A stretch of 57,558 nucleotides of DNA from Acidimicrobiia bacterium (GCA_022826705.1 JAJDUJ010000004.1:1-57558); one strand, 5' to 3'; positions 1 through 8,888 are shown, counted from the first letter of the stretch. Program-made: numbers and translations. Notes: generated from the letters alone by a model not told the origin.

Positions 1-160
1 TCGATGGTGGGCTGGTGGAAGCGCATGCGCACGATGACGGTCCGGTAGAGGGCGGCGTTGGCGTGGCGGTGTCCGGCTCGCGAGAGCCGATGCCGGTTGG
101 TGACCCCTGATGAGGCGGGGATCGGGCAGGCGCCGCAGAGCGCGGCGGCGGCGCAACCGG
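1..160 (-). pseudogene. IS110/IS116-type transposase, C-terminal fragment
   Basis: Read on the minus strand, the first 160 bases encode a continuous stretch with ALCGACPIPASSG followed by NRHRLSRAGHRHANAALY and VIVRMRFHQPT. This is the C-terminal Transposase_20 signature of IS110/IS116/IS902 recombinases, which move DNA with a RuvC-like DEDD domain. The DEDD domain would lie to the right, but the similarity stops at about 150-160, where a different element begins, so only the C-terminal domain survives. The reading frame stays open at the left edge of the window, so the 3' end of the gene lies outside. It is a remnant with no expected activity. The family call is from recognised motifs. Confidence 0.75.
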
Positions 161-623
161 CAAAAGCCCTGTTGACCGGGGCAAACTCGGGTGGAAGCAT
201 TCGGTGGCCGCAGACCGCAACGGCGTCCCAGTCGGCTGGGCCATCGAAGGGGCCAACCGCCACGACGTCCGCCTTCTGCAACCCACCCTCAAAGCCGTCG
301 ACAACGCCGGGCTGCTCCGCGACGTCGAGACCCTGCACCTCGACCGCGGCTACGACTACCCCGCCGTGCGGCGACAACTCGCCGGCATCGGAATCCAAGA
401 CGCATGCATCCAGCGGCGAGCGCCAAGCACAGGCCAGCGGCGCCCCAACGGGCTCGGACTCCGCTGGATCATCGAGTACACCAACTCCCGGCCCTCCAAC
501 TACGGGCAACTCCGCCGCAACACCGACCGAAAACCCGGCTGCCGCCACGCCGCCATATGCCTCGCCACCACCATCTTGATCACCGCCAAACTCATCGACC
601 ACAAAAACCGATGGAACCCCTGA
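160..623 (+). pseudogene. IS5-family transposase, C-terminal fragment
   Basis: An open frame runs from about 160 to the TGA at 621-623. It starts with KSPVDRGKLGWKHSVAADRNG and continues through LHLDRGYDYPAVRR (second catalytic Asp) and WIIEYTNSRPSNYGQLRRNTDR (catalytic Glu), the DDE core typical of actinobacterial IS5-group transposases. The N-terminal part with the first Asp is absent, because sequence upstream of about 160 belongs to the oppositely oriented IS110 remnant. A GTG at 204 could start translation but would give a dead fragment. I could not define terminal inverted repeats; 624-701 holds nothing else I recognise. Confidence 0.75.
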
Positions 624-701
624 CCAACCGCCTATCCGCTCAGCCCCTAAATGGTCCGCCTGCAAATCAGCGGGGGCGGGCGGCAACAGCGGTGGGCGAA
701 G

Positions 702-917
702 CTACTCCAGGAGGGTGCCGTCGGTGTCGAAGATCTGGATGGCTCGGGAGGGGCAATTCCGGGCGGCTCGGAGGAGCTGCTGGTCGGTGAGGTTGCCCGA
801 GGTGGGCAGAACTGTGGCCAATTCGTCGTCGTCAAAGGCGAATGCCGCGGGGTAGTCGGCCACGCATCGCCCTGAGCTCATGCACTCGTCCTGGTCGATC
901 TCCACCCAATAGGCCAT
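702..917 (-). CDS. 3Fe-4S type ferredoxin
   Basis: A 71-residue acidic ferredoxin. Cys12, Cys18 (spacing C-x5-C) and Cys55-Pro match the single-cluster [3Fe-4S] ferredoxins that pass electrons to cytochromes P450 in actinobacteria; a fourth cluster ligand is missing, as expected for that type. The start is the ATG at 917. It is divergent from the SDR gene at 982, with 64 bp between starts. The window contains two P450 genes (11600 and 31519) that could be its clients, but neither is adjacent, so the partner is unknown. Confidence 0.85.
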   Translation of the reverse strand: MAYWVEIDQDECMSSGRCVADYPAAFAFDDDELATVLPTSGNLTDQQLLRAARNCPSRAIQIFDTDGTLLE

Positions 918-981
918 GGCATGACCCTAGCCATCTCCTGACCCTGATGGTCTGACGGCTGCCCAGTAAGGTCGCAAGTCG

Positions 982-1743
982 ATGAAGCCAATCGACGGCA
1001 TGTCCGTGTTGATCACCGGGGGCGGTTCGGGCATCGGCGCGGGAGCGGCGGGGCACTTGGCTGGCCGAGGGGCGCGGGTGACCATCACCGGCCGTCGTCA
1101 GGACAAGGTGGAAGCGGTGGCGGCTGGGGTGGGTGACCGGTGTCGGGCGGTGGCTGGAGACGTAACCGAGGCAGGCGACCGCACCGCCATGATCGAGGCA
1201 GCGGTGGACCACGGCGGCGGTTTGGACGCCCTGATCAGCAATGCAGCCAACATGTACCGGGGTCCGGTGGACGAACTGGACGAACAAGCCCTGCTCGACG
1301 TGTTCCATACCAACGTGGTGGCGGGCATGATGCTGGTGGGCGAGGCGCTGCCCCACCTGCGGGAGCGCCAAGGGTGCGTCCTGTTCGTCGGGTCGGTCCA
1401 CACTCAGCGGGCCTTTCCCGGCGTGGCCCCATACGCCGCCACCAAGGGGGCGCTGGAGGCGCTCACTGGGGTACTGGCCGCCGAACTGGGACCGCAGGGG
1501 GTGCGGGTGGGCTGCGTGCGGCCTGGCGCCGTGTTCACCGAGATCAACCAGCGGGCCGGGCTGATGGGCGACGAGGAGGCCAAGGCCCGGCTGGAGGGGC
1601 TGGGGCCGGCTCATGCCTTGGGCCGCATCGGCACCGTTGCCGAGATCGCCGAGGCGTTCGAGTACCTGATCGGGGCCGAATGGGCCACCGGCTCGGTGCT
1701 CACCGTGGATGGCGGGCTCAGCCTCGGTGTTACCAACGCCTAG
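982..1743 (+). CDS. SDR-family NAD(P)-dependent oxidoreductase
   Basis: A 253-residue classical short-chain dehydrogenase/reductase. The cofactor loop TGGGSGIG lies at residues 12-19, SNAAN near 86-90, and the catalytic Ser138, Tyr151 and Lys155 (YAATK) are in place. The C-terminal GSVLTVDGG motif is typical of the family. It probably oxidises a secondary alcohol or reduces a ketone; the substrate cannot be read. It opens a plus-strand run with an NTF2-like protein and an FAD oxidoreductase, suggesting joint work on one small molecule. SDR family call is firm; specificity is open. Confidence 0.9.
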   Translation: MKPIDGMSVLITGGGSGIGAGAAGHLAGRGARVTITGRRQDKVEAVAAGVGDRCRAVAGDVTEAGDRTAMIEAAVDHGGGLDALISNAANMYRGPVDELDEQALLDVFHTNVVAGMMLVGEALPHLRERQGCVLFVGSVHTQRAFPGVAPYAATKGALEALTGVLAAELGPQGVRVGCVRPGAVFTEINQRAGLMGDEEAKARLEGLGPAHALGRIGTVAEIAEAFEYLIGAEWATGSVLTVDGGLSLGVTNA

Positions 1744-1765
1744 TGGTGCGTCGCAGAAATGGCCC

Positions 1766-2104
1766 ATGCGTGATTCCTTGACTGTGGTTGAGGACCATCT
1801 GGCCGCGGTCCACTCCGGCGACCCGGAGTCCATGGCCGCCGACTATGCCGTCGATGCGGTGCTGGTGCGGGATGTGACTTACCACGGCCGCGACGCCATC
1901 ACCGACTACTTCACCACCGTGCCCGAGCGGCTGGGCGACGGTCGGGTGGAGTTCGCTGAGCCCCGACTGGAAGGGGCATTGGTGGCGGTGGCCTGGACGT
2001 TGAGGGGCGGACCCGGCGACGGGACCTCGGGCACGGATCGCTTTGAGGTGGCCGGCGGCATGATCGTCCGCCAGACGGTGACTCTCGACGGCGGGGATTT
2101 CTGA
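1766..2104 (+). CDS. NTF2-like (SnoaL-type) small protein
   Basis: A 112-residue protein with the layout of an NTF2/SnoaL cone fold: an N-terminal helix (VVEDHLAAVHSGDPESMAADYAVDAVLV), then alternating strands ending in IVRQTVTLDG. Such proteins are isomerases, cyclases or dehydratases for small hydrophobic compounds, or non-catalytic binders. I chose the ATG at 1766 because an earlier possible start at 1709 lies inside the SDR gene. The stop overlaps the start of the next gene (TGATG), so the two are probably translationally coupled. Function is unassigned. Confidence 0.7.
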   Translation: MRDSLTVVEDHLAAVHSGDPESMAADYAVDAVLVRDVTYHGRDAITDYFTTVPERLGDGRVEFAEPRLEGALVAVAWTLRGGPGDGTSGTDRFEVAGGMIVRQTVTLDGGDF

Positions 2105-3573
2105 TGGCAACCGAGTCATTCGACGAGACCTACGACGTGGTGGTGGTGGGATTCGGCGCGGCGGGCACGGCCGCGGCCATAACCGCTTGCGATGCCGGCG
2201 CCTCGGTGGTGCTGGTGGAGAAGAGCCCCGAGCACCGCCACACCCCGTCGACCCGGATGTCGGGGGGCATGGTGATGACGGTGACCGATGTGGACGCCGG
2301 GGCCCGCTATCTGGATGCCTGCGCCTCGGGCATGGTGCCCTTCGACGTGACCCATGCCTGGTCGGAACGGGCTGCGAGTCTGCCGCAGTGGTTTGAGGAC
2401 GTCATCGGCGGCCTGGACATGGTGGCCTCAGCGGGGGCCGAGCATCCTGATTTCGAGGGGGCGGAGGCGATTGTGGCCGTGCAGCCCGGCGGGGTGGCCG
2501 AGCGGTTGGCCGCCGCGGCCGGGGGCGGTCCCCGGTTCTTCGATGGGCTGGCTGCCGCTGTCGCTCGACGGGACATCCCCATCCGGTGGGACACTGCGGC
2601 GTCTCGGCTGATCCAGGATGCCGATGGCCGGGTGACCGGGTTGACTGTGACCAGCGACGGTCAAACAATTGCTCTGGGCGCTCGGCGCGGCGTTGTGCTG
2701 GCCTGCGGCGGCTATGAGTTTGACGAAGATCTCAAGCGGGACCACCTGCGGACCTATCCGGTCCACTTCTACGGCAACCCCAACAACACCGGCGACGGAG
2801 TGCGGATGGCCGCCGGGGTCGGGGCCTCTATGTGGCATATGAACCAAATGATCGGCCGGGCCATCGGCCACTTCGACCACAACGGACAGCCGCTGAACTT
2901 CATCATCGGCATTGACCCTCCCGGCTATGTGATCTGCGACCAGGCCGGGAACCGATTCGCCAACGAGCACAATCAAGCGCTGTTGCGCCACGACTTCTAC
3001 TACGACCTGCTGGCCTACGACCCGGCCACCAACACCTACCCCCGGGTGCCCTGCTATTGGTTCTTCGACGAGTCCCGACGTCAGGCCGGGCCGCTCACCT
3101 ACACCCACTTCGGCGCGGTGGCCGTGGGACTCTACGACTGGAGCGACGACAACACCGCCGAGATCGAGCAGGGTTGGATCGCCCCGGGAGCCACCATCGC
3201 AGAGGCGGCTGTGGCCGCGGGCATGACCGAGGACGCCGCCCAGCAGGCGGCCGCCACTGTGGACGCCTACAACCAACTGTGTCGCAACGGCGATCCCGAC
3301 CCGTGGGGCCGCCCGTCCGACACCATGATCCCCATCGAGAAGCCGCCCTACTACTGCGTGGTTCTGTGGCCCGGAGGATCGAACACCACCGGAGGTCCCC
3401 GCCGCGATCGCCACGGCCGCATCCTTGACGCCTTCGGCGACCCTATTGCCGGCCTGTACGGGGCAGGGGAATTGGGCCAAGCCTCCGGGTTGCTCTACCC
3501 CAGTGACGGATCAAACCTGTCCGAAGCCCTCTGCTTCGGCCAGATCGCCGTCGAACACGCCCTCAGCCGCTGA
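2104..3573 (+). CDS. FAD-dependent oxidoreductase, fumarate reductase / 3-ketosteroid dehydrogenase type
   Basis: A 489-residue flavoprotein. An N-terminal Rossmann dinucleotide motif GFGAAG lies at residues 16-21 with VVLVEK closing the fold. The C-terminus carries GLYGAGELGQASG and a SDGSNLSEALCFGQIA helix, the second FAD contact seen in FAD_binding_2 enzymes such as fumarate reductase subunits and 3-ketosteroid dehydrogenases. The reaction is probably dehydrogenation or reduction of a C-C bond next to a carbonyl. The stop codon directly abuts the stop of the convergent flavoprotein gene at 3574. The substrate is unknown. Confidence 0.8.
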   Translation: MATESFDETYDVVVVGFGAAGTAAAITACDAGASVVLVEKSPEHRHTPSTRMSGGMVMTVTDVDAGARYLDACASGMVPFDVTHAWSERAASLPQWFEDVIGGLDMVASAGAEHPDFEGAEAIVAVQPGGVAERLAAAAGGGPRFFDGLAAAVARRDIPIRWDTAASRLIQDADGRVTGLTVTSDGQTIALGARRGVVLACGGYEFDEDLKRDHLRTYPVHFYGNPNNTGDGVRMAAGVGASMWHMNQMIGRAIGHFDHNGQPLNFIIGIDPPGYVICDQAGNRFANEHNQALLRHDFYYDLLAYDPATNTYPRVPCYWFFDESRRQAGPLTYTHFGAVAVGLYDWSDDNTAEIEQGWIAPGATIAEAAVAAGMTEDAAQQAAATVDAYNQLCRNGDPDPWGRPSDTMIPIEKPPYYCVVLWPGGSNTTGGPRRDRHGRILDAFGDPIAGLYGAGELGQASGLLYPSDGSNLSEALCFGQIAVEHALSR

Positions 3574-4902
3574 TCACTGCTGCCCGTTGGCGACGGCCCG
3601 GCCGGCGATGCGGCCCAGGGTGAGGGCGGCGGTGATCTTCACCCCGCCGAGGCCGATGGCCGGGCTGACTCCGCCCACGCAATCGCCCACGGCGTAGAGG
3701 CCGGGAATGGCATCTCCGAACACATCGAGCACCTGCATGTCGGCGCTTACCCGGAAGCCTCCGGCGGGGAAGTTGATGCCCACCACCATGGGAGCAGCCC
3801 ACAGCGGCGGCTCGACGATGCCGGTTCGCGGCTCACCGAAGATCACCCGGCCGAATTCGGGGTCGCGGTTAGTGCCTGACTGCGCCGTCTGATTCCAGCG
3901 GCCCAGCGTTTGGGACAAACTATTGGCATCGCACCCTATTGCCGCCGCAAGCTCTGCGGCGTCGGTTCCTGACACCGCCGGCTCGGGCATCTCATCCACG
4001 AGCTGGGCCTTTTCTTGGGCGATTCGGTTGTCGAACACGTACCAGGCCTGCTGGTCGGACTGGGCTTCCAATGCCGCCACTCGGTCGTCGTAGGGGCCGG
4101 CCTCATCGTGAAAGCGGCGGCCGTGCCGGTTGACGGCGATCGCATCTTCAACCAGAGCGGATCCCACCATTACCAGCGGAGGGATCATGGTCATGTTGAT
4201 CAAGTCGCCCCCCACCGCCAGGCCCATGAGATGGCCGTCGCCTCGGCAGAATTCGGTGCCCAGGTAGGGGGTGGACGCCTTGGCCTCGGGTTGGAACCGG
4301 GACCGTAGGTCGGGGTTGGCCTGGTACCCGCCTGCGGCCAGGATGACCCCGTTGGCCGCCCCGAAGCGCCGACAGGTATCGGAGACCACTCCTGAGATCC
4401 GGTCGTCGTCTTGCAGCAAGCGCACGGCCCGAGTCTTGTAGCGAACGTCCACTCCGGCGTCGGCCAGGGCCGACTCGAAGCACGCGGTGAACATGGCGGT
4501 GTCGGCCACGCTCACCATTCGGTCCACGGTGTGCTGGACGGGCCGGGGCAGGAACCGGTCGAATCGGAAGCCCAGCTCAACGAGCTCCTGGTAGGTGGCG
4601 GCCGAGTCCTCGGCGTAGCGCTGGGCCAAGTCCACGTCGAAGATCAGCCCGTAGCGGTGCTTTTGGCGGTCGATCTCGGCCTGCATATCGGCCAAGTACT
4701 GCTCGGGGCTGTCGTCAGCTCCGATGTCGCCTTGCATGTCGAAGTCGGCGAAAGCCACATAGCCGGTGGAGCGGGCGGCGTTGCCGCCGAGCTGCTTGTC
4801 GGCCTCCAATAGCACCACCGAGGCGCCGCTCCGGGCGGCGGCTAGGGCGGCCGCCGAGCCTCCCGGTCCCCCTCCTACGATGACTACATCGAAGGTTTCC
4901 AT
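3574..4902 (-). CDS. FAD-dependent oxidoreductase, fumarate reductase-like
   Basis: A 442-residue flavoprotein with GGGPGG at residues 10-15, LLEAD at the end of the second strand and LGGNAARSTG at about 38-47, the pattern of flavin-containing fumarate reductase-like enzymes. The C-terminal GLYAVGDCVGG...AIGLGGVKITAALTLGRIAG block completes the FAD site. It ends the leftward gene run that starts with the ABC transporter, 31 bp after the VOC gene. It is only distantly like the convergent flavoprotein at 2104-3573, so this is not a recent duplication. Confidence 0.8.
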   Translation of the reverse strand: METFDVVIVGGGPGGSAAALAAARSGASVVLLEADKQLGGNAARSTGYVAFADFDMQGDIGADDSPEQYLADMQAEIDRQKHRYGLIFDVDLAQRYAEDSAATYQELVELGFRFDRFLPRPVQHTVDRMVSVADTAMFTACFESALADAGVDVRYKTRAVRLLQDDDRISGVVSDTCRRFGAANGVILAAGGYQANPDLRSRFQPEAKASTPYLGTEFCRGDGHLMGLAVGGDLINMTMIPPLVMVGSALVEDAIAVNRHGRRFHDEAGPYDDRVAALEAQSDQQAWYVFDNRIAQEKAQLVDEMPEPAVSGTDAAELAAAIGCDANSLSQTLGRWNQTAQSGTNRDPEFGRVIFGEPRTGIVEPPLWAAPMVVGINFPAGGFRVSADMQVLDVFGDAIPGLYAVGDCVGGVSPAIGLGGVKITAALTLGRIAGRAVANGQQ

Positions 4903-4933
4903 TGCACCTTTGAGGCTATCGGCGGTTCGCCGA

Positions 4934-5449
4934 TTAACGGTCGGTGGCGGCGGGAAAGTCGGCGCCAGCCAGCCAATTCAGGAAGTCTCGACGGCGGTTT
5001 GCGTCCACCAGCTCCACTCGCAGGCCGGTGGTTGGAAGCCAGTGGTACGTAAAGCCCAGCGGGCGCCCGTCGGAAGCCTCATAGGAGGCCAGGGGCTCAT
5101 AGCCGGCGTCAGCCAGCCGTTGGGCGTCGGCAACCAGGTCGTGGCTCCAGTAGCCCAGGTGATGGACTCCGCCAGCAGTGCAGGGATCCCACACGGTGCC
5201 CGGCGTGCCGGTGATGAGCTCGATGTGGGGCGGCCCGGCGACGGAGTAGGTGAACTGGAACTCGGCCAGCACCACCCCATTGGGCTGGCGAACCATGAAC
5301 TCTCGGTTCTGGACTGGGCCCCATTCAAATCCGTGGATGGCGGTCCACTCGGCCATAGCCGCATCGAGATCGGTGACCACGACGCCGAAGTGGTAGAAGT
5401 CGTCGAGGGGCACCAGCCCCGTCAGCGATTGGGAAGTTGAATCAGGCAT
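4934..5449 (-). CDS. VOC (glyoxalase/bleomycin resistance/dioxygenase) superfamily protein
   Basis: A 171-residue protein with the start of a VOC module (DDFYHFGVVVTDLDAAMAEW) and a second half around GGVHHLGYWSHDL, giving the paired beta-alpha-beta-beta-beta units of the superfamily. Histidines in FYHFGVV and VHHLGYW are likely metal ligands. Members include methylmalonyl-CoA epimerase, lactoylglutathione lyase and extradiol dioxygenases; I cannot choose. I prefer the ATG at 5449, which has GGAGGG ten bases upstream, over the one at 5467. The start lies inside the end of the SDR gene, so the two are coupled. Confidence 0.75.
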   Translation of the reverse strand: MPDSTSQSLTGLVPLDDFYHFGVVVTDLDAAMAEWTAIHGFEWGPVQNREFMVRQPNGVVLAEFQFTYSVAGPPHIELITGTPGTVWDPCTAGGVHHLGYWSHDLVADAQRLADAGYEPLASYEASDGRPLGFTYHWLPTTGLRVELVDANRRRDFLNWLAGADFPAATDR

Positions 5450-6128
5450 TTCCGTGCCACCCTCCATCGGTGAATAGAACTTCGCCAGTTACGTAAGACG
5501 CTTTGTCGCTGAGCAAAAACGAGATCACCTCGGCGATCTCGGCAGGCTCGGCCACCCGGCCCATCGGCACCCGGGCATCCAGCCAGGCCGCCTGCTCGGG
5601 GTCGCCGAGCCGCTCTGCGGTCATGGGGGTCCGTACCGGCCCCGGCGCCACCGCGTTGACCCGCACTCCCAGCGGCGCAGCTTCCACTGCGGCCGCCCGG
5701 GTAAGCGCCGACACCGCCCCCTTGGACGCTACGTAGTGGGCCTGATCAGGCACCGCGATCTCGGCGTTCACTGAAGACACGTTGACGATGGCCCCCGCAG
5801 TGCCGGGCTGGTGGCGGCGCAAGAACCCCCGAATGCCCAGCCAGGTGCCCACCACGTTGACCTGCAAATGGCGTTCAAAATCATCCAAATCGGTGTCGAC
5901 AATCGAGCTGCGGCTGCGGATGCCGGCACAGTTCACCAACCCCGCCAGCGGACCGGCATCCTCCAAAACCTGATCCCAGGCGGCCTCGTCGGTCACGTCG
6001 AGGAGTACCACGCCGCTGGCGGCCGTCACATCGGCGGCCACAACATCCCAGTCAGCGTCAGCCAGTGTTTGACATGTCGCCGCTCCGATGCCCGAAGCTC
6101 CGCCGGTTACCAGCACCCGACCCGGCAT
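5442..6128 (-). CDS. SDR-family oxidoreductase
   Basis: A 228-residue classical SDR with TGGASGIG at residues 8-15, NCAG at about 66-69, and the Ser119, Tyr132, Lys136 triad (YVASK). It ends in VLFTDGGWHGNA. The ATG overlaps the livF stop (TGATG) and the gene's end overlaps the VOC gene, so it is part of the transporter operon. This supports a role in processing the imported compound rather than housekeeping. Fatty-acid-type 3-ketoacyl reductase activity is a possible alternative. Confidence 0.85.
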   Translation of the reverse strand: MPGRVLVTGGASGIGAATCQTLADADWDVVAADVTAASGVVLLDVTDEAAWDQVLEDAGPLAGLVNCAGIRSRSSIVDTDLDDFERHLQVNVVGTWLGIRGFLRRHQPGTAGAIVNVSSVNAEIAVPDQAHYVASKGAVSALTRAAAVEAAPLGVRVNAVAPGPVRTPMTAERLGDPEQAAWLDARVPMGRVAEPAEIAEVISFLLSDKASYVTGEVLFTDGGWHGNA

Positions 6129-6838
6129 CAGTGGCCGAGATACGAACGCACCAAGTCGTGGGAGGCCCGCAATTCGGCCGACGGCCCGCTGATGTCGTTG
6201 TTGCCGGTGCGCAGCACGTAGGTGCGGTCGGAAACCTCCAGCACCCCGGCGTTCTGCTCCACCAGCAGGAAGGTGGTGCCACCCTCGTCCCGCAGGTCCA
6301 CCACCAACTCGAACAACTGGTCCACCAGGTTGGGGGCCAAGCCGAAAGAAAGCTCGTCGATCATCAGAAGCTTGGGCCGAGTGATCATGGCCCGGGCCAA
6401 AGCCAGCATCTGCTGCTGTCCACCCGACAGCGAGGATGCCTGCTCGCCGATCTTCTCGGCCAGCGCGGGCAGCAGGTCTAAGAGGCGGTCGCGGTCGCGG
6501 CGAATTGCCGCCGCGCCGTCCGAGCGCAGCCCCAGGCCCAACTCCATGTTCTCTTTGACTGACAGGTTCTGGAAAATGCCCCGGCCTTCGGGCAGGTGGC
6601 CGAGGCCCCGCATGGCCCGGCGCTCGATGGCCAGGCTGCCCAAGTTCTCTCCGTCGAGCACCACCGATCCCGACCAGGTGTCCAGCACTCCGGAGATGGC
6701 CCGCAGCAGGGTGGTTTTGCCCGCCCCGTTGGCCCCCAACACCGACACGATTTCGCCCTCTTCCACCGATAGCGAGACGCCGTGCAGCACTTCGAGACGG
6801 CCGTAGCCCGAAACCAGATCATTGATCTCGAGCAGCAT
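6128..6838 (-). CDS. livF: Branched-chain amino acid-type ABC transporter ATP-binding protein (LivF-like)
   Basis: A 236-residue ATPase of the HAAT family. Walker A GANGAGKTT is at 35-43, the LSGGQQQ signature near 137-143, and Walker B LLMIDE near 157-162. The HLPEGRGIFQNLSV block is characteristic of LivF. The D-loop region reads DELSFGLAP, where most LivF proteins have DEPSxGLAP. The start overlaps the livG stop (TAATG). These importers carry branched-chain amino acids, amides, urea or aromatic acids; the flanking oxidoreductases suggest a carbon source here. Confidence 0.9.
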   Translation of the reverse strand: MLLEINDLVSGYGRLEVLHGVSLSVEEGEIVSVLGANGAGKTTLLRAISGVLDTWSGSVVLDGENLGSLAIERRAMRGLGHLPEGRGIFQNLSVKENMELGLGLRSDGAAAIRRDRDRLLDLLPALAEKIGEQASSLSGGQQQMLALARAMITRPKLLMIDELSFGLAPNLVDQLFELVVDLRDEGGTTFLLVEQNAGVLEVSDRTYVLRTGNNDISGPSAELRASHDLVRSYLGH

Positions 6839-7785
6839 TAGGACGACTCCCCCTTCTCGGGGCCGTCGTCTTCGGTCCACACCTCTTCCAGGGTGCTCTC
6901 CTCTTCGACGTGGTCGATGTGGTGGTGCTCCGACAGCGGACTCTCCACCTCGTGAATCTCGCCGCCTTCCTCGGCCTCGAAGCCATGGCCCAAGTAGGCC
7001 TCGATCACCGCGGGATCGGAGGTGACATGCTCGGGGCTGCCCTCGGAGATGATCTCGCCGAAGTGCAACACGCTGATCTTGGGGCAAAGGCTGGTCACCA
7101 GTTGCAGGTCGTGCTCGATGATGATCACGCACAGGTCGCGCTCGGCTTGGATCTCCCGCAAACCCCGCAGCAACACGGTCACGTCGTCGGCCCCCAGACC
7201 AGCGGCGGGTTCATCGAGCAGTACGACAGTGGGAAAAGCCACGAGGGCCCGGGCCACTTCCACCAGCTTCTGGGAGCCCAGCGAAAGCGCTCCGGCCTCC
7301 TCATGGGCCAAGTCGGCCAAACCGAAGCGGTCGAGCATATCCATGCAGATCTGGCGGGCCTCGGTCTCCTCCCGGCGCTGCTGGGGCAACAGCAACAACT
7401 CGGCAAAGTGCCCCCAGCGGAACAGATGGTGACGGCCCAACAGGGTGTTCTCCATCACGGTGGCGTCGAGAATCAGCCGAGGCGCCTGGAAAGTGCGCCC
7501 GATTCCCGCCTTCACACGTTGGGTGCGGGACATGTGCAGCACATCCTCGCCGTGCAGGCGAACCCCGCCTTGGTTGCTGCGAACGTAGCCGGAGACGACG
7601 TTGAACACCGTGGTCTTGCCCGCACCGTTGGGCCCGATAAGCCCGTTGAAACCGGGGGCGAATTGCAGGTCGACTCCCAAGAGCACCCGGTTTCCGCCGA
7701 AGGCCACGTGCAGGTCGTCAACCGCAAGCGAAGCGACGCCATCAGTGGAATTGGCCCCCGACGCGTTGGCTTCCACGACGCTCAT
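6838..7785 (-). CDS. livG: Branched-chain amino acid-type ABC transporter ATP-binding protein (LivG-like) with acidic/His tail
   Basis: A 315-residue ATPase starting at the ATG at 7785, which overlaps the livM stop (ATGA). Walker A GPNGAGKTT is at 51-59 and Walker B is VVLLDEPAAGL. The signature reads LSLGSQK rather than LSGGQ; LivG proteins often vary here. LivG is usually about 255 residues. This one carries an extra tail of about 50 residues rich in Glu and Asp with a HHH cluster (SEHHHIDHVEEES), ending in PEKGESS. The tail does not look like part of the ABC fold. Confidence 0.9.
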   Translation of the reverse strand: MSVVEANASGANSTDGVASLAVDDLHVAFGGNRVLLGVDLQFAPGFNGLIGPNGAGKTTVFNVVSGYVRSNQGGVRLHGEDVLHMSRTQRVKAGIGRTFQAPRLILDATVMENTLLGRHHLFRWGHFAELLLLPQQRREETEARQICMDMLDRFGLADLAHEEAGALSLGSQKLVEVARALVAFPTVVLLDEPAAGLGADDVTVLLRGLREIQAERDLCVIIIEHDLQLVTSLCPKISVLHFGEIISEGSPEHVTSDPAVIEAYLGHGFEAEEGGEIHEVESPLSEHHHIDHVEEESTLEEVWTEDDGPEKGESS

Positions 7786-8885
7786 GGCGAGAAGTCCAAT
7801 AGCGACTCCAGTCTTCGCTGGAGGTCTTTCACCCAACGGCTGTCACGAATTTGCTTGGGCAAGACCGCAATCCCATTGGGCAGCACGAGCACAGCCAGAA
7901 TCAATGCGATGCCCAATATCAAGAACAGCAGCTTCTGAGTGTCCTGAAGTTTCTGGCGCAGGAACACGAAGAACACCGCGCCGATCAGTGGACCCCACTT
8001 GCGGCCCAGCCCGCCGACGATCAGAACCACCAGCAAGAACACCAGCAACCGCGTGCGGAAGGTCTGCGGGTTGGCAAACGAGCTGTTCTGGGCCCACATA
8101 GCCCCGGCCAGCGCCGCGGCGAAGGCCGACAGCCCGAAGGCAACCAGCTTGTAGTAGGTGGAGGAGATGCCCAAGGGACCGGTGGCAATGTCGATGTCGC
8201 GTACCGCTTTGAGGGTGCGGCCCAGCCGCCGGTTGGTCAGCACAATGTAGGCCAGCATCATCAGCACCAGTGCGCCCAGCGACAGCATGTAAACGCTGAG
8301 GATGCGGTCGAGCCCGGGGATGAGGAACTGGGGAACCTGCTTTCCGGTGCCACCGTTGGTCTTCAGCCCGCTCCACACGTCGTCGTCAAGCCGGATGATG
8401 GTGACGATCAGCTCACCGAGGGCCAATGTGGCGATGGCCAAGAAGAAGCCCTTCAGCCGAGCGGCGGGGAAGCCCACCAGCACGCCGATGATGGCCGCGG
8501 CGATGCACACCACCGGCAGAGCCAAGAAGAAGGGCCAGTCGTACCCAGCCAGTGCTTCTCGCGCATCGCTGGGGGCGGACAGCACCGCTGTTCCATAGGC
8601 CCCCAAGGCAAAGAGGCCAGCTACCGCAAGGCCCAATGTGCCCGAATAACCCACCAACAGGTTGAAGCCCACCGCAGCCGCGCCGTACGCGAAGACGAAT
8701 GCCAGGTTGCCCCGACCGAAGTTATTGCCACTGTCGAAGATGTCGGTCCAGCCGAGAATGGGAATCCATGGCAAAAACGCCAGGAATACAAACACCCCGA
8801 AAGTGGTGAGCTGCTCCCGATACCGGCGAAGACCTGGGGGCTTGGGGGGGTAAAGAGGACGGGAAGAAGCGGTGGCAACCGTCAT
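7782..8885 (-). CDS. livM: Branched-chain amino acid-type ABC transporter permease (LivM-like)
   Basis: A 367-residue permease with about ten hydrophobic segments from residue 28 on (FGVFVFLAFLPWIPILG onward). It has the LivM hallmarks FNLLVGYSGTLGLAVAGLFALGAYG and RRLGRTLKAVRDIDIATGPLGIS, the cytoplasmic coupling loop. The first 25 residues are basic and proline-rich. The ATG at 8885 lies three bases after the livH stop. It forms the inner-membrane channel together with LivH. Confidence 0.9.
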   Translation of the reverse strand: MTVATASSRPLYPPKPPGLRRYREQLTTFGVFVFLAFLPWIPILGWTDIFDSGNNFGRGNLAFVFAYGAAAVGFNLLVGYSGTLGLAVAGLFALGAYGTAVLSAPSDAREALAGYDWPFFLALPVVCIAAAIIGVLVGFPAARLKGFFLAIATLALGELIVTIIRLDDDVWSGLKTNGGTGKQVPQFLIPGLDRILSVYMLSLGALVLMMLAYIVLTNRRLGRTLKAVRDIDIATGPLGISSTYYKLVAFGLSAFAAALAGAMWAQNSSFANPQTFRTRLLVFLLVVLIVGGLGRKWGPLIGAVFFVFLRQKLQDTQKLLFLILGIALILAVLVLPNGIAVLPKQIRDSRWVKDLQRRLESLLDFSP

Positions 8886-8888
8886 CAG

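Noticed and set aside
2428..3480. A 350-codon open frame antisense to the first FAD oxidoreductase
   Set aside because: A high-GC shadow of a gene with intact FAD motifs on the plus strand.
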